The translations under genes and the position numbers were made by a program. From positions 8,804,001 to 8,868,000 of the forward strand of contig CP053169.1 in NCBI GenBank assembly GCA_014607495.2: DNA of 64,000 nt, given 5' to 3'. Origin of the DNA: Carposina sasakii. Its lineage: Eukaryota > Arthropoda > Insecta > Lepidoptera > Carposinidae. The notes beneath the pieces are model-generated. The model did no database searches. It saw only the letters and a program-made list of their open reading frames with translations, and was not told the origin of the DNA. Shown here in pieces: positions 39,813-51,990 of this stretch. The stretch's first letter is position 1; each line of letters starts with the position of its first letter.

Positions 39813-41627
39813 TACTCGTATCAATACGCCTACGAAAGTTTAAAAACAACACCCGTCAAAGTCAGGGCGGATCTCTATTTATACAAGAAAGTTTGAAATA
39901 CCTATAGGTATAACTAATTTAAATCTACGTAAAGCTATATTTTATATATAAAGGGTCGATTGACCATTGAATAGAAGTAGATAGCAGTACCTAAGTACCT
40001 ATCGACTACCATCTTGAGAGATTAAGTTAGAGTGGAGACCTTTGGAGACTCTAAAAAACTGATTTAGGCAAAAATGGTTATGGTCGCTTTCTGCATAACT
40101 ACAATTCAATCCATACTTATCTTTCTTATTTATAAAATATTTTTTTATAAATATTTTTTAAATACTTTTTTATTTATTTATTAACTACAAAAATTTTAAA
40201 CTAGATACAACGTCCCACAAAACTGCTTGCGCCGTTTGAATGATCTAAAGAGTGTTTCACCGTATAGCTCCTAGGGATGATGGCGCTCGTTACTATGCAT
40301 ATGACCAGATTTTTTGTTTCACTACATACATTATGCTCGTAATTTCGTTAGCGTGACCTCAAGTAAAAAGTTACGACTTATAATACGCACGTTACGCCAC
40401 CTGGACTCAAACCATTTAATTATAATAATAGCTTGTTATTTCTCAAGCCTTATTTCCATTATCCTGGAGTTTTCTCGGCTCGAAAGTATTTTTCTTTCAT
40501 TTACCTTCAGTAGGTACAATATGCGCCAGGTATTTCAAAATTAAATACTCAAAACGCTATTACTTCTTTTACTTTTCTTATTACAAAGAAGCAGCTATAT
40601 ATTGACGTAGGTATGTGTCTAGCTTGTTGAAGACATTGTCCGTGTTATTACAAAAGAATTTATAATATCAGCGACAAGTTGCTAGATCATCGCTTATGTG
40701 AATGCCTCTGAGTTCTACAGAGTTTTTTTTGGTCGTCAACGTTCCCGAAATCTACGAAATCTTCTCATCATCATGATCATTTTTCTCTATGGAAGCATAC
40801 CTGATGGGAAGTGTCTAGTCCCCGAGATATTAGGGTCCAAAGTTGAGTAAATAGACTGCGTTTTTCTGCATAAATGCAAATTTTTCAAAAAAAATTACAT
40901 CATTTCCCAGCATTTTTTTTGGCATAAACTTACTTTATTTGATGTATAGAGTACGTACCCTTCGTTAAGGGTAGCAACGAAAAAACACCTTGTATAGTCT
41001 AACTTTTAATATAGCCAGTCAGAATGGCAGTTGATCATCCGTTTTATGTTAAAAATACATTTATTTACCCGAAGAGAAGGTTTGGTTGATGTACTTAGGT
41101 TATTTATATTATTTAATGCCGACTTTTTCAATAGTTAGATATCCCATCTGAAGAATAGGTAAAGTTGACACTTTCCTCTAAAGTTGGTGAAGATAGTGAC
41201 AGCATATCAACTTTATTTTTCATATAGGTTATCTGACGGTTGGAAAAATCAGCACTTCCCTTAATCATCAATTTTGTGTACCATTTGACCAATTAAACAG
41301 TTACCCGGATTTCTTTGCGCAGAAAATTGCTCTTTTTTCCCGAAGAAACAGCTTTTTCAAGTGGCCCAAACTCGTTGGTTCTGACAATGGCATTCGAATG
41401 GCTCCCGAAGTGCCATCAATCATTTACATCCGGGTCTTTATTTGTTTATTTTACTGGAAATCAAGTTTAAAGCTACTTTTAACGTGTATAAATAGTCGCA
41501 TTTTCGAGGAGCCATATTTTTGCAGATATAAAAAAGATAGTTCCGGTATAACTTCAATCACAACTTATGTTTATAACATTTGTCAGGTCAGAAATTTTTT
41601 GGTATTTTATTATGGTAAACATACATA
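39813..41627. other. Intergenic, only a family F repeat
   Basis: Apart from 40719-40999 nothing is recognised. The frames of 76 codons at 40314 and 41398 have no recognisable composition or motif. Confidence 0.5.
40719..40999 (+). repeat. Family F repeat
   Basis: TTTTTTGGTCGTCAACGTTC, GGGTCCAAAGTTGAGTAAAT, TGGCATAAACTTACTTTATT and an AAAACACCTTGTATA end. Confidence 0.65.
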
Positions 41628-41840
41628 AATAACAATATTCACATACTTTCCAAACACTTTAACCAAGTTCCACACTAAGATCCCTAAGGACTTATGTTAC
41701 AGGTACCTACGAAGCAACGGCATATACAAAGTTACCGGATAACGGTACGTATATAAATATTGCATATTCATAATTTTTCAATCTACCGGGACTCGAATCC
41801 AGAGCCTGATGGCACAGTTACTTCCAATCAAGTAAATAAT
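41628..41840 (-). repeat. tRNA-derived SINE, degenerate
   Basis: On the minus strand the head contains a B-box-like GGATTCGAGTCCCGGT; the body matches the copy at 44.2 kb (TACGAAGCAACGGCATA, AAGATCCCTAAGG). Confidence 0.55.
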
Positions 41841-42294
41841 CCCAGATACATCTAATCTTCTGTATCTCGATCTCTAATCCAACCGATCCAACCCCGTCCA
41901 CATCGGAAGCATCATTCTTAGTCCTGCAGCCCTACGCTTTTCATATTATCTATACCAAAACAAACCTCATCACATTTTCATAACGATGAGTCAAACTTTT
42001 AAAATACAATTTTATACCATATGCCTCGCCAACTCCTCAAATTATTCGAAATACTAACAATAGCAGAATGCCGTTCAAAACATCCATCAAGCCCTCTTTA
42101 TTTTGCATCAAAAGCACCATTAATCAATGCTTGATGGTGATCGGCAGAAGTAATGTCTGTTCCATGAACGAAGTCCTGTCGATTTCCATGGAACTAAATG
42201 AAACTATATTTAGAACTGCAAAGAGACTAGCGCTTATGTCTGAGGACTTTAGTGTATCGACGTATCGACACACCTGTATACATACTTCTATACT

Positions 42295-43457
42295 TATATA
42301 TACTAATATTATATAGGTATAAAGAGGAAAACTTTGTTTGTTTGTAATGAATAAGCTCAAAAACGACTGGACCGATTTCAAAAATTCTTTCACCGTTAGA
42401 ATCCTTATTGGACCTGGATGAACATAGGCTATAAAAATTTCCCGATCATCCCACGGGAAGGCGACCAACGGGAATTCGATATTTTTTACGAAAACCGCTA
42501 TACATATGAAGCTGAAATCGGGCATATATGTTCATTGGGGACAGCGAGGGAGGACTAAAATCGGATTTCCCGAATTTCCACGGGAATGGGACAAATAGGA
42601 ATTCATAATTTTTTACGAAAACCGCTATACATATAAAGCTGAAATGGGGCATATATGTTCATTAGGAACTACAAGGAAGCACTAAGAACGAATTTCCCGA
42701 AATTCCCACGGAAAGGGGACCAACGGGAATTCATTTCTTTACGACAACCGCAATACATATGAATTTAAAATCAGACCTGTACGTTCATTAGGGACTGCGA
42801 GGGAGCACTAAGAACGGATTTCCCGAAATTCCCACGGGAAGGTGACTTAGGGTCAGTTCACACCGAGACGCGACGCGACGCGACGATACTCAAAGAGGCC
42901 AATGATTTCGCGCTGCGCCGCGCGTCGTCGCGACGCATCGCAACGTCGCGAGGCGCATCTTTAAAATCGTAGCAGCGACGCCTCGCTGCGCATTATTTAC
43001 GAAGCTTATAACAAGATCGTCTATCATTATATTTTCAATCGAGCACTCGACCGAACTGCATCAAGTCTGGACGGAAATATAGAGAAGTCGCCACAGCGGC
43101 CTCAGGCTGCGCCTAGCGGCGTCGCGCTGCGTCGCGCGGCACCGCGAGACGCAGCACCGCTCTTGCCGCCGCGCGTACCGGCGATGCACCGCTGCGTCAC
43201 GATACGCCGCGCTCGCCACGGGCGCAAACGTAATCTGAATTCTCACAATGGAACCAACGGGAACTGACCCTTACGGGAATTCAAAATTTTTACGACAAAT
43301 CCGCTGTAGAAATTCCCACCTACGAGCTACATATGAAGTTGTAGCTAATGTACTGATATGTACCGAAGCGCAGCGAGGGCGGGCCACTATCCCAGATAAT
43401 TTCGACATTTTGTTTTTTCTGTTAGTCCACGCGGACGGAGTCGCGGGCGTCCACTAG
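42295..43457 (+). mobile_element. Helitron-like element with four internal tandem units, carrying a GC-rich insertion
   Basis: 5' side ACTAATATTATATAGGTATA, then CGACTGGACCGATTTC; 3' end GTCGCGGGCGTCCACTAGT. Four units of about 127 bp begin at 42439, each with CCCACGGGAA-like start, ACGGGAATTCAT, CGAAAACCGCTATACATAT and GTTCATTAGG. The fourth unit is interrupted at about 42847-43245. Confidence 0.65.
42847..43245. mobile_element. GC- and CpG-rich insertion of unknown type
   Basis: Starts TTAGGGTCAGTTCACACCGA and is full of GACGCGACGCGACG-type units and their complements, far above the base composition around it. Host repeat sequence resumes at about 43246. No coding frame kept; likely a MITE, ends not clearly inverted. 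Confidence 0.5.
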
Positions 43458-44194
43458 TTTTACAATAAGTTTAGCTAAATATGCTTGTAATATATTAGAA
43501 TAAAATATAAAACATGTCTCTGATCTATTAATATAATAACAACTTTATTGTACCATGTTATGAGCAAATAAATAATAATTTCATTTCATTGTAATATTTT
43601 GAAAATTTTGTGATTGACTTTTATACGAAAGAGTTTCAACATTAAACTTTTTTGGTTAGTATAATTATGCTTTAGATTTAATTTATTTTTAACACAAGAA
43701 TGCATAGATAAAAAAGTACAATGAGCCTTTAATGGAGAAAAAAAATTCCAATAACTTTTGAAATGACAATGTAAAATTTTACGATGTTAGGTTTTAACTG
43801 AAAATGTTTGACTCATGTTAAAATGTATGAAGTTTAAAAGGGAGCATATTCCGAACCTAAACTTGTCACTTTACATCTCAGAATACAATTATACCGTAAC
43901 TACTCCATATTTATGTACAGTGCAACCAGTGTACATAAGAGTCAATGTAAAATATACCTTTACATTGCGAACATTTTTTGCGAACAACCTCTTTATAACG
44001 AATTTTCGACTACCAAGAAAAAGCATGAATATTTCAAATTAACGAAATTTGTCAACCAAAACCTTTATATAAAGTTCCCATAAATGTAGGGAGCCTTAAT
44101 TTATAATATCTGATTCATGTCGCGACGAATCACTTCATATAACTAATTTTTACTTGTTACCTTCCGATTCGTTATATAAATAAATAAATAATAA

Positions 44195-44425
44195 ATATTC
44201 ACACACTTCACAACACATTAACTTAGTCCCACATTAAGATCCATAAGATCTTGTGTGGTGGGTACTAAGCAACGGTATATAAATACATAGATAAGTATAG
44301 AAACATCCATGACTCGGAAACAAACATCAATATTCATCATATCAATGTTTGGACCTACCGGGATTCGAACCCAGGACCTATGATGTAGCGAGCAGGGCCA
44401 CTACCAACTACACCAATCGGCCGTC
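44195..44425 (-). repeat. tRNA-derived SINE
   Basis: Read on the minus strand it starts GACGGCCGATTGGTGTAGTT (A-box region) and has GGGTTCGAATCCCGG (B box), then a non-tRNA body and an AT-rich tail. Confidence 0.72.
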
Positions 44426-44850
44426 AAATTGAGGTGTATTGAGGTTGCACTGTATTAGCAAATAAGTATTCAAAATCCAGTCTAGTCTCACCTCTAACAA
44501 CACGATCACCATTACGATATTAAAACTTTTTACTTACAAGTTTGCACATAAAATCGGTACGTGACTCCAATAGCCCCGAAGTGCCTCTAGATTTCAGAAG
44601 TGAGCCAGAGGTCCCGTTAGTTACAATGAAAATCTTTCTACTTTAAGTAGTAAGTGAACAGTTTGCGTCGTGAGCGTACACTGCTCATCATCGGAAACAT
44701 CACGTATTCCATTTTTCTCTATCTTTTGACTAAAGAATATAAGCGTTGAAAGTTCAATGATTAAGACGTACACCTACCAGTCACAAGGCGTAGGTTCGAT
44801 CTCAATTACGGTTCTAAACCAGTTAAATTATTTTATTATTCCGGAATATA

Positions 44851-44889
44851 CGCAGCTTTCATATTATACCCTATATTATGAAAGCTGCG
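44851..44889. repeat. 39-bp palindrome
   Basis: CGCAGCTTTCATATTATA and its inverse with one mismatch around a CCC loop. A related half-site lies at about 45011-45024 (AAAGCTGCG). Confidence 0.75.
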
Positions 44890-46149
44890 ACAACTCGATA
44901 AAAATTAATATTGGGAAAATGCGTTTAAAATGTAGCCGTGTTGATTTTGTGCCCATAATATTATAAAAACTCGAAATCAAAAAAGAAATTTTCGAGATGT
45001 GCGCCTATATTATAAAAGCTGCGATGCTTTATACTGAAAACTTTCGTATAATTATGGTAGCTCTTGAAAGTCTGGGAGGGCAGACAAGATCTTTTTCTCC
45101 TTTATATGGCTGTTTTCTAGCTATGAGCAAACTCTACTATTCACTATAAATAAGGTACTATTCGTACTAGGTCTTGCTTTCTTCTTGTTACGTAGTTTTA
45201 CCAGTCACTAGTTATGTGAACATAACCTACAAACTTACAACTATAGTCGTAAACTCGTAACTAACATTAGTTAATGTCGGATTGTCAAATTAGCCAATTT
45301 GTCGCAGCTGAAACTTGCAGGACATTTGTTAATCGTACAGAGTGAAATTATTGACTCATTTATCAACATTCGCGTTTAGTCGTATAATAAAATCTTGTTA
45401 CGAATAGTTGTGTTATGTGACAATACATAAATAGGAAACAAGCTCTTGAGATAAAAAAAAATACTGTAAATAAAATTGCTAGTGAGTGGACTGCTTTGAT
45501 GCGGAGAAAAAGCGTTCACGGTATGGCAGCCAAAGGTACAGAGCTACCCGCGATACCAAACGTATTCCGTGCGCTTATTATGAATCTTACAAAAGCAAAG
45601 CAAAAGCAATGCGACTGCGAAAATTTTACAATTTTAGGGTTGAATTGTCAAAATCCTTAGAGATTTCTGTTACGTAATACGATTAGCCAATGTTGCACAA
45701 TTTTCGCTCTCGCTCGATATAAATAGTCAATAACAATTTATTTAATTGTATCAGGCGTCACCATTCGGAAGTTCAAAGTTGCGACTATAGTGTCTTGTGT
45801 TCGTGATCATGAGTCGAGGTCAGCGGAGGGTGTAGGGCCCGGTGGTGGGCGACCCCTTAATAGAGAATAACAATTTAGTTTGTGAGATACAGCAATAGGT
45901 ATAACAATTTCTCCTCCGTTTACCAAGACTCAATGTAGCTAAGTTAAACGTTAAACTAAGCCGCTTTCAGTACTAAAGTAGGGCAAACACATCAGCGAAT
46001 AAACCCATTTCTAATTTAATAGAGATTGGCGTACAGTACTGACTATTTGCTTTCAAATAATGAGATACCCAAACGCGAAGTAAGTAAAAGTAAAACTGCT
46101 TATGCGGTAGAACAGAGCTTTTTCATTCTATTCCGAACATACTCAAGAC

Positions 46150-46497
46150 CAGGGTGTGCAAAATGGCGGACCGCGGTCCGCATTCAGACCGCCGAACCTT
46201 TTTTGCGGACCGCGAGAACACAGCAACTTGCACTAAAGAGTGCGTCTTTTAATAAAAATGTGGGATACATTACCTTTTTTGACGTCAATTCGAAAGCCAA
46301 TTTTACTCCAAACTTCAGACAGATAGTCTGCAATAAAAATGCCATTTATCTCATTGATATGTAAAAAAACATACCTTTGTTATTTCCGTACTTACATGTG
46401 TTTAATTTTTTTTTCTACATATAAAATAATGTGCGGACCGCGATAGTCATTTCATTTCCTAAAATGGACCCCGAGCGAAACTAATTGCTGACCCCTG
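46150..46497. mobile_element. hAT-type MITE, 348 bp
   Basis: Ends CAGGGTGTGCAAA and the inverse of CAGGGGTCAGCAA; flanks CTCAAGAC and CTCTAGAA could be a decayed 8-bp target duplication. Interior has CGGACCGCGGTCCG and repeated GCGGACCGCG. Confidence 0.62.
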
Positions 46498-46635
46498 CTC
46501 TAGAATATTCACAAATACAAATGTCATTTTACTCCAGGAATAAAGTCAGTCCGTTTTCACTCCATGTATATTAATTAATGTATTATTAATATTATGGCAG
46601 TGACCTGAAATAAAATATTACAGAGTAAATAATAT

Positions 46636-46910
46636 AACCATTTTACACTACAATAAAACGATTATTATGGGCCGAGAGAAAACACAGCATCCATTATGAA
46701 GAATAGTGTGTACTCACCTTAATTGTTGACTTACGGATAGGGTATAGGACCATTATCCATAGATCTCCTTTATTTTATCTATGGCCAGTTGTCACCATAA
46801 GGCGGGAACCGGCTGTCAACGTCATTGATGTCTTCACCAGGAAGACCTTCTTGCGATGCTGTGTTTTCTCTCGACCCATATTAATCATTTTATTGTAGTG
46901 TAAAACGGTT
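46636..46910. repeat. Inverted-repeat terminal region of the DIRS element
   Basis: 46636-46690 is complementary to 46855-46910, giving a strong hairpin of about 55 bp arms. This is part of the DIRS end and internal complementary region, not a separate MITE. Confidence 0.75.
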
Positions 46911-46951
46911 ATATTATGTGCCTTAGAAAAACACAGCATCGCATTATGAAG

Positions 46952-47186
46952 ATGTGTTTGCTATCTGCTGGTGACTATGATAAGAAACACACACACAATG
47001 TTGATATTAGTATTTTAACATAAAATACCAACAATTTAACATAAAATTAATTCTCCTAAAGTTTACATATTGCTTTACTCCTGCAATTGTAAAAAGAATA
47101 ACATAATGATAATAACATAAGAGGGTAGTTTATGTGCTCATAACTAACACAACTAAAGCCCATTATATAACAGACTAAAATAATAA
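46952..47186. other. DIRS 3' untranslated stretch
   Basis: AT-rich sequence between the internal complementary region and the end of the recombinase frame. Contains a short CA run. Nothing else seen. Confidence 0.4.
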
Positions 47187-48304
47187 TCATTCCACTTCAA
47201 AATAATCAAATAAACTTATATCCTTGTCGCGTTCCTGTGTATCAATCTCTCTACAATGATGGTTCTTAAATATCTCTATAGCTTTCCAATTGCCTCTTTC
47301 AAGAATATTATCCACTGGTCTATTCTCTAACCAAGCTAAAGAATCAGCTGCAGCCCGGCAAGAACCCGGTGAGGCATCAATTCCAGCATTTTTGAGGACA
47401 GAGCGCACCCATCCCCCTATTACAGTTCTAGATGCAGGTTTTACAACACCTTTAATTGTAATAAATAAATGCTTAGCTGCATCATTGGTTTGTCTCTCCT
47501 TATTAGCTTGTACAAGGAGCCTAACCCATCGTACAGGGCATAAGGATAAGTCTTCATTTAGCAGTAATCTCCAACCAGATTGCCTTCTAGCACCAGAGTC
47601 TGTTTTAGCACCAAAGGCAGGGTATAAACAAATCTCTGTTCCATTGTCAATCAAATTCTGTTTAGATATCCTTAGTAGAGTCAAATCATGAAGTCTGCGG
47701 CCCGATATTAATAGTAAAATTGTGGCAGTTCGTCTAGCTATCTCAAATAATGAGTTTTGATTTGGGTTGTTCTTTAGCCAATCCCATATAGGTGGCTTAA
47801 AAGTTGGTGGTTTGGAATTATGTATTGACTTCAAAACTTGCCTAACTAGGAAATTTGAAGATATATCAATATTCTTCTCCACAAAAGGTGGCTACTGCTG
47901 ACTTTTGGACTAACATGGTTCTGTAAGCCAAGCCTTCTTTTAAAAAAGTATCTGCTAAAAATTGGGCCACATTCTCCGGTCTAGGGGCTTTTGGATCTAC
48001 ATCTTTACTAATAGTAATAAGACCATGTTAGCCATCTTCTTATTGCAGGTTGGTAAGTATCTAGGGTAGACTTACGCCAACTACTCTTTAATAGTTGCTT
48101 TTCAGCGGATGACCATCTTTGTATATCTTCTCCCCACTCCCAATTTTCCAAACCTTCAATGTTAGCTGATCTATCTTTGGAGGTGGTCGTCCTGTTGTCA
48201 GATCCACAAGCACTTTGTGTAGGTTCATAATATTCATGGGCTCCTCCAATGAGCGCATCTAAAGATCCGCTCTCCAAAATGGTTGTTCTCAATCCGGCGC
48301 TACC
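47187..48304 (-). pseudogene. DIRS tyrosine recombinase, broken
   Basis: N-terminal core-binding part in 48008-48292 (STLDTYQPAIRRWLTWS); catalytic part in 47187-47882. The frame is interrupted near 48008 and again near 47880. SGRRLHDL supplies the first Arg and SCRAAADSLAW the second Arg region. In the position where the nucleophilic Tyr is expected near the C-terminus I read FKNHHCRE, so the Tyr may be replaced by His. DIRS elements use this enzyme instead of integrase. Confidence 0.72.
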
Positions 48305-48353
48305 AGGAGATACGTGCCCTTTGCACTGTTTAGATGCGAAAGAACTTTCGGTT

Positions 48354-49249
48354 TTAGGCTCCGAGCCACCACTCGAGGTCGATCAGTAGACAATCAATAG
48401 GCACTGAAGCTGTCGTAGGGTGCAGGATTTCTCGATCAACATCTTTTCTAAAGCCGATCTTAAAGATGCTTGTTTCTTGACTGGGATGGATATCACATTC
48501 TGATCCATATTCCAATTGATACCCAGAAAGTCTATAGATCTTACCGGCGACAGAACAGATTTTTTGTGATTGACCTGCCAACCCAGGTACTCCAAGAGCT
48601 GCATGGCCGCCGTGGCCTGTACTGCTAACTTGGCAGGGTTCTGGTGTACTAGGAGAAAATCGTCCAAGTACACCAAAATTCTGAAGCCCCTCTTGCGTAG
48701 GGTCTCCGCAACCCAGCAAGTTACTGCTCAAAACAACCTTGGGGCCGATGCAAGGCCGAAAGGAAGAGATGTCATTTGGAGAATCTCCTTTCCGTAAACT
48801 AGGCGCAAAAATGGTCTATGAGCTTTTGCGATGGGGATGTGGAAATAAGCTTGAGATATATCTATCTTTGTTAACCAATCTCCGGGCTGGAGACACCCTG
48901 GGACAGTTGAATGACTTATCAGGTGAAAATGTTTTGTTTTGACATACCTGTTCAACCACCGTAGGTCGAAAATTGGTATGTGACCACCATCGCTCTTTTT
49001 TATTAAAAACATCCGAGAAAAGAAACCGGGTGTCAAAGAACTTGGTGTCTCCAAAACACCTAGAACTTTTAGTTCTTTTATTTGATTTGTCATCAAGGAT
49101 GACGTCTTTGTTACAAAATTTTTGGTCAATATTGGTGAAGGGTACACCAAGGGAGGTTTTAGAATGAATGGAATGCGTGAACCGGAAATTGCTTTCAGTT
49201 TGAATGGGGTCGCCCCGAGCTCCTCCCACCTGTCCCTGAATAACCTCAA
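48354..49249 (-). pseudogene. DIRS reverse transcriptase, broken
   Basis: RT motifs in order: FDLRWLNRYV, LTKIDISQAYFHIPI, LPFGLASAP and the catalytic VYLDDF (near 48670). An in-frame TGA at 48728-48730 lies between LPFGLASAP and the YLDD box in one continuous frame. After LGINWNMDQNVIS the frame ends at 48383. The RNase H domain that normally follows appears nearly all deleted: only a trace (DLEWW) remains before the recombinase linker. Confidence 0.8.
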
Positions 49250-49263
49250 CTGACCTCCGATGA

Positions 49264-49958
49264 ACCCCTTTCAGCAGTCATTGTCTATCCTCAGGGGCAC
49301 GAAAGGAAGAACGCTTCCCTTTACCCTTACCTTTACCTTTGTTTTTAGCATCATAATTTTGGAAACTATTATTTCTACAGGGATGATTAAACTTTGGTTT
49401 CTTATGACCCTTGTATGAGGTTGAAGGGTAAGGTTCATTTCTCTTAATTGCTGAGGCTGGTTTTTTGTCATTTATAACAACAGAGTTTATGATATTAAGC
49501 CACTGGTGAGGGCCTCCAAAATTCTATCTAATTCAGCTCTATCAAACAAAAATTCCTCGGATGGTGGAATATATTTCAGAGCTAATTGTATATGTTTATT
49601 ATGTATTTCTTTAATTATTTTATCTTTTCTGGTCTCTATGCACTCAGCCCTTTTCCCAATACTCGTAACTTGCAACATATCCTCTGTATTTTTATATATA
49701 GAAGTTCCTTCCCCAAAGGTAGAAGTAATTTTATGGAAAAGTGCCTGACCAGTCAGTTCCCCTGGGGATTGACATGCCCAATCTGATATGGGGATTGCCA
49801 GTAAACCGGCAAAAACAAATAGAAATTTCTCCGAAGATCGGCCTGCCTGCGATCCTCGTACCCCGCGCGTCGTCATCTGCGCGCCCGTTATCTATTGTAG
49901 TTACTTTTTTATCCTTTGTTATTTGAACTTTCTTTTTTACACTGTCTTGTTTGTACAT
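49264..49958 (-). pseudogene. DIRS gag-like region, C-terminal part
   Basis: Open stretches in three frames cover this part: 49731-49958, 49487-49876 (ends EALTSGLIS) and a frame from about 49500 down to 49290 with a basic Lys/Gly-rich tail. At least two frameshifts break it. It continues the gag cut off at 55321. Confidence 0.55.
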
Positions 49959-50034
49959 ATAGCGCTAAAACAATATCCTTTGTACTCCGAACCTTCTAGG
50001 CATCCCTATTTTTTACACTATTCTGTTCTGTATA

Positions 50035-50471
50035 TGACGTAGATGGGTCGAGTGGCGTGCCGTTAGGTGTGTCCGACATCTTCCAAAATCCGAAATAAAG
50101 AATGCGGCGTGTAGTAAACAAGCTTAATTAGGAATCACAAACACTTTCACTGTATCTACGCACAAGATTACTAGGATTCTAGCGGATAACGTAGAAACGT
50201 GGTAAGTACAAGACAGAGGCTGATTACCACCCGTGCTTCGCTCGACAGACGCAACAAGCAAGAACAGAATACCCTCCGGCTCAATTCAAACGACCCGGTG
50301 GTCGTTCTAAATCTACAGTGGCGCCCTCTCAGTACTCTGTCTTGTCTTTACCCAAGTGACAGCTGTCCTCAAGTCAGTGATAGCTGTCGACTTGACGTTT
50401 CTAACTTCAACGATTGAAAATAGATGGCGTTGGAGATCCGACTGTAGGATATGACATCTTGATCTCCGACA
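50035..50471 (-). repeat. 3' LTR of the gypsy-type element
   Basis: Identical copy of 54657-55093. Because it also holds the gag start, a short orphan of the gag N-terminus (from 50079 down) runs out into DIRS sequence. Confidence 0.8.
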
Positions 50472-50751
50472 CGGCCATTTTGACAGACTACCCGTCCTCG
50501 GGTAGAACCGATGAATCTGTGAACAAGATAACTCAAGGAAGTATCTGCGCTCGGCCATTCTGCCTTAACTTAAATTTAAAGACTTCTTATTACAATAGTT
50601 CATGAAATCACAAAAATCGCTCATCGACCGTCAAGTTCCCAAAATCTTTACGTAAAGACATAAAAAATAAAAGATAAGCAGACTCGCACATACGTTTAAA
50701 TCAGTCAGACCTTTCCTTCGGTCAACATTACAGTAACAGTTAGTCATATAG

Positions 50752-50985
50752 CCAGTCCTTCGGCTATCTACTATGGAAACACAGTCCTTCGGTTTCCAAC
50801 ACACACATGTAGCACAGTCCATCGGCTACCTACTACGGAAACACGGTCCTTCGGTTTCCAACACACACATGTAGCACAGTCCATCGGCTACCTACTACGG
50901 AAACACGGTCCTTCGGTTTCCCACACACACACATGTAGCACTGTCCATCGGCTACAGCAGAAACTCGGTCCTTCGGTTCTGCCAC
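50752..50985. repeat. Tandem repeat, about 3.7 units of 62-64 bp
   Basis: Each unit is two related halves, each opening GTCCTTCGG or GTCCATCGG. Located between the second RT fragment and the 3' LTR. Confidence 0.82.
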
Positions 50986-51240
50986 AAATACATACTACTG
51001 TCTGTCAAGGGTTTGTCAAAGTCACAATTTAAAAAAAACCGGTCAGTAACTTGTACATCGCATATGAAAATTCATTCATTTAGACTCTGAGGTCACATTA
51101 ATTTCGATATCAAAATTACTAGGAACTTGATGGTCTGGCACCCTACGGACCCGATCGTGCGAATATTTGTAGGTTCGATTTGAAGACAAAGATTTTAGTC
51201 GGTATCTATCACCATCTAACAATTAAATTTTATACGGTCC

Positions 51241-51501
51241 TTAAAATTTAGGATCTAGTTTAACTTGATTACGTTTTTCATTCTTAATGAACACATCTAA
51301 GACACGTCGTAGACGTTCCAACCCCTGCTCTCCTGTAGAATACAATACCAGCAGGTCATCAATGTAAGAAACAATATAACTATGAGCTAATTCACCTAAA
51401 GCTTTTGCTATAGCCCGCTGATAAACTGAACTGGCGTTCTTTAAACCAAACGGCATGGCACACACAAGGTAAATAATTCCAAAACAGGCTACAGTATACA
51501 C
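51241..51501 (-). pseudogene. Second RT fragment
   Basis: 86-codon frame with AMPFGLKNASSVYQRAI and the catalytic VSYIDDLLV. It repeats RT motifs already present at 52.6-52.7 kb but differs in sequence, so it derives from another element of the same broad type. Confidence 0.78.
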
Positions 51502-51533
51502 AATCCATATAGAGTAACGTCAGTCAAGTAAGT

Positions 51534-51704
51534 CTAGTTGCCTCAATCTAGCAACTCTTGGAAACTTCCATCCAGCTTCCGTAAACCAGTCTAGTCACTT
51601 CCATCCAGTGACTCTTGGAAACTTCCATCCAGCTTCCGTATACCAGTCTAGTCACTTCCATCCAGTGACTCTTGAATACCTCTATCCGGTATCCGTAAAC
51701 CACT
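51534..51704. repeat. Tandem repeat, three units of 57 bp
   Basis: Three adjacent units starting CTAGT and ending near CCAGT. Each holds a short inverted pair around CATCC. It lies inside the gypsy mosaic between the integrase and second RT fragments. Confidence 0.8.
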
Positions 51705-51786
51705 CTCAATCAGTCAACTCAACATTAATTAGAACATGACGGTCCATCCCCGTCAAGTTCGCACAGATTATCATCACGGTCACATG

Positions 51787-51990
51787 TCAGCGTGTCATAA
51801 TGTCATTCGCAGGCATTCGCCTAAGTCTGTCATGTGCGTACTTATAGGTTCTATTGGAATTAAGGGCTTTAAGAACATAACGATTACCTTCAAGTACCTC
51901 CGATACCCTAAAAGGACCTCTATACTTCGGATCAATTAATCGAATTTCGAGTTCACCTGTAGTTACACGAGTTTTTGGCAACCTGTTGTA
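51787..51990 (-). pseudogene. Integrase C-terminal fragment
   Basis: Frame contains LEIRLIDPKYRGPFRVSEV, typed in part: the RGPF(R)V pattern typical of the C-terminal end of gypsy integrases, followed by RYVLKAL. It follows the second protease directly with no integrase zinc finger or DDE core between. Confidence 0.6.

Larger units (their letters stand above)
43458..46149. other. Intergenic, SINE and palindrome only
   Basis: Besides the SINE (44195-44425) and palindrome (44851-44889), a patch at 45793-45862 (GGAGGGTGTAGGGCCCGGTG) resembles 9340-9425 and may be a small shared repeat. Confidence 0.45.

Noticed and set aside
42124..42652. Overlapping minus-strand frames of 133 and 68 codons
   Set aside because: They repeat the same residues because they read through the 127-bp tandem units of a Helitron-like element.
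44330..44425. Possible tRNA gene
   Set aside because: A- and B-box-like sequences are present but no proper cloverleaf or acceptor stem, and the body and tail are shared with two other loci, so it is a tRNA-derived SINE.
49271..49471. 66-codon frame as a separate gene
   Set aside because: It is an off-frame reading of the basic C-terminal tail of DIRS gag.
50752..50985. CRISPR-like array
   Set aside because: Repeat and spacer are not separate: the whole 62-64 bp unit repeats, within an insect retrotransposon.
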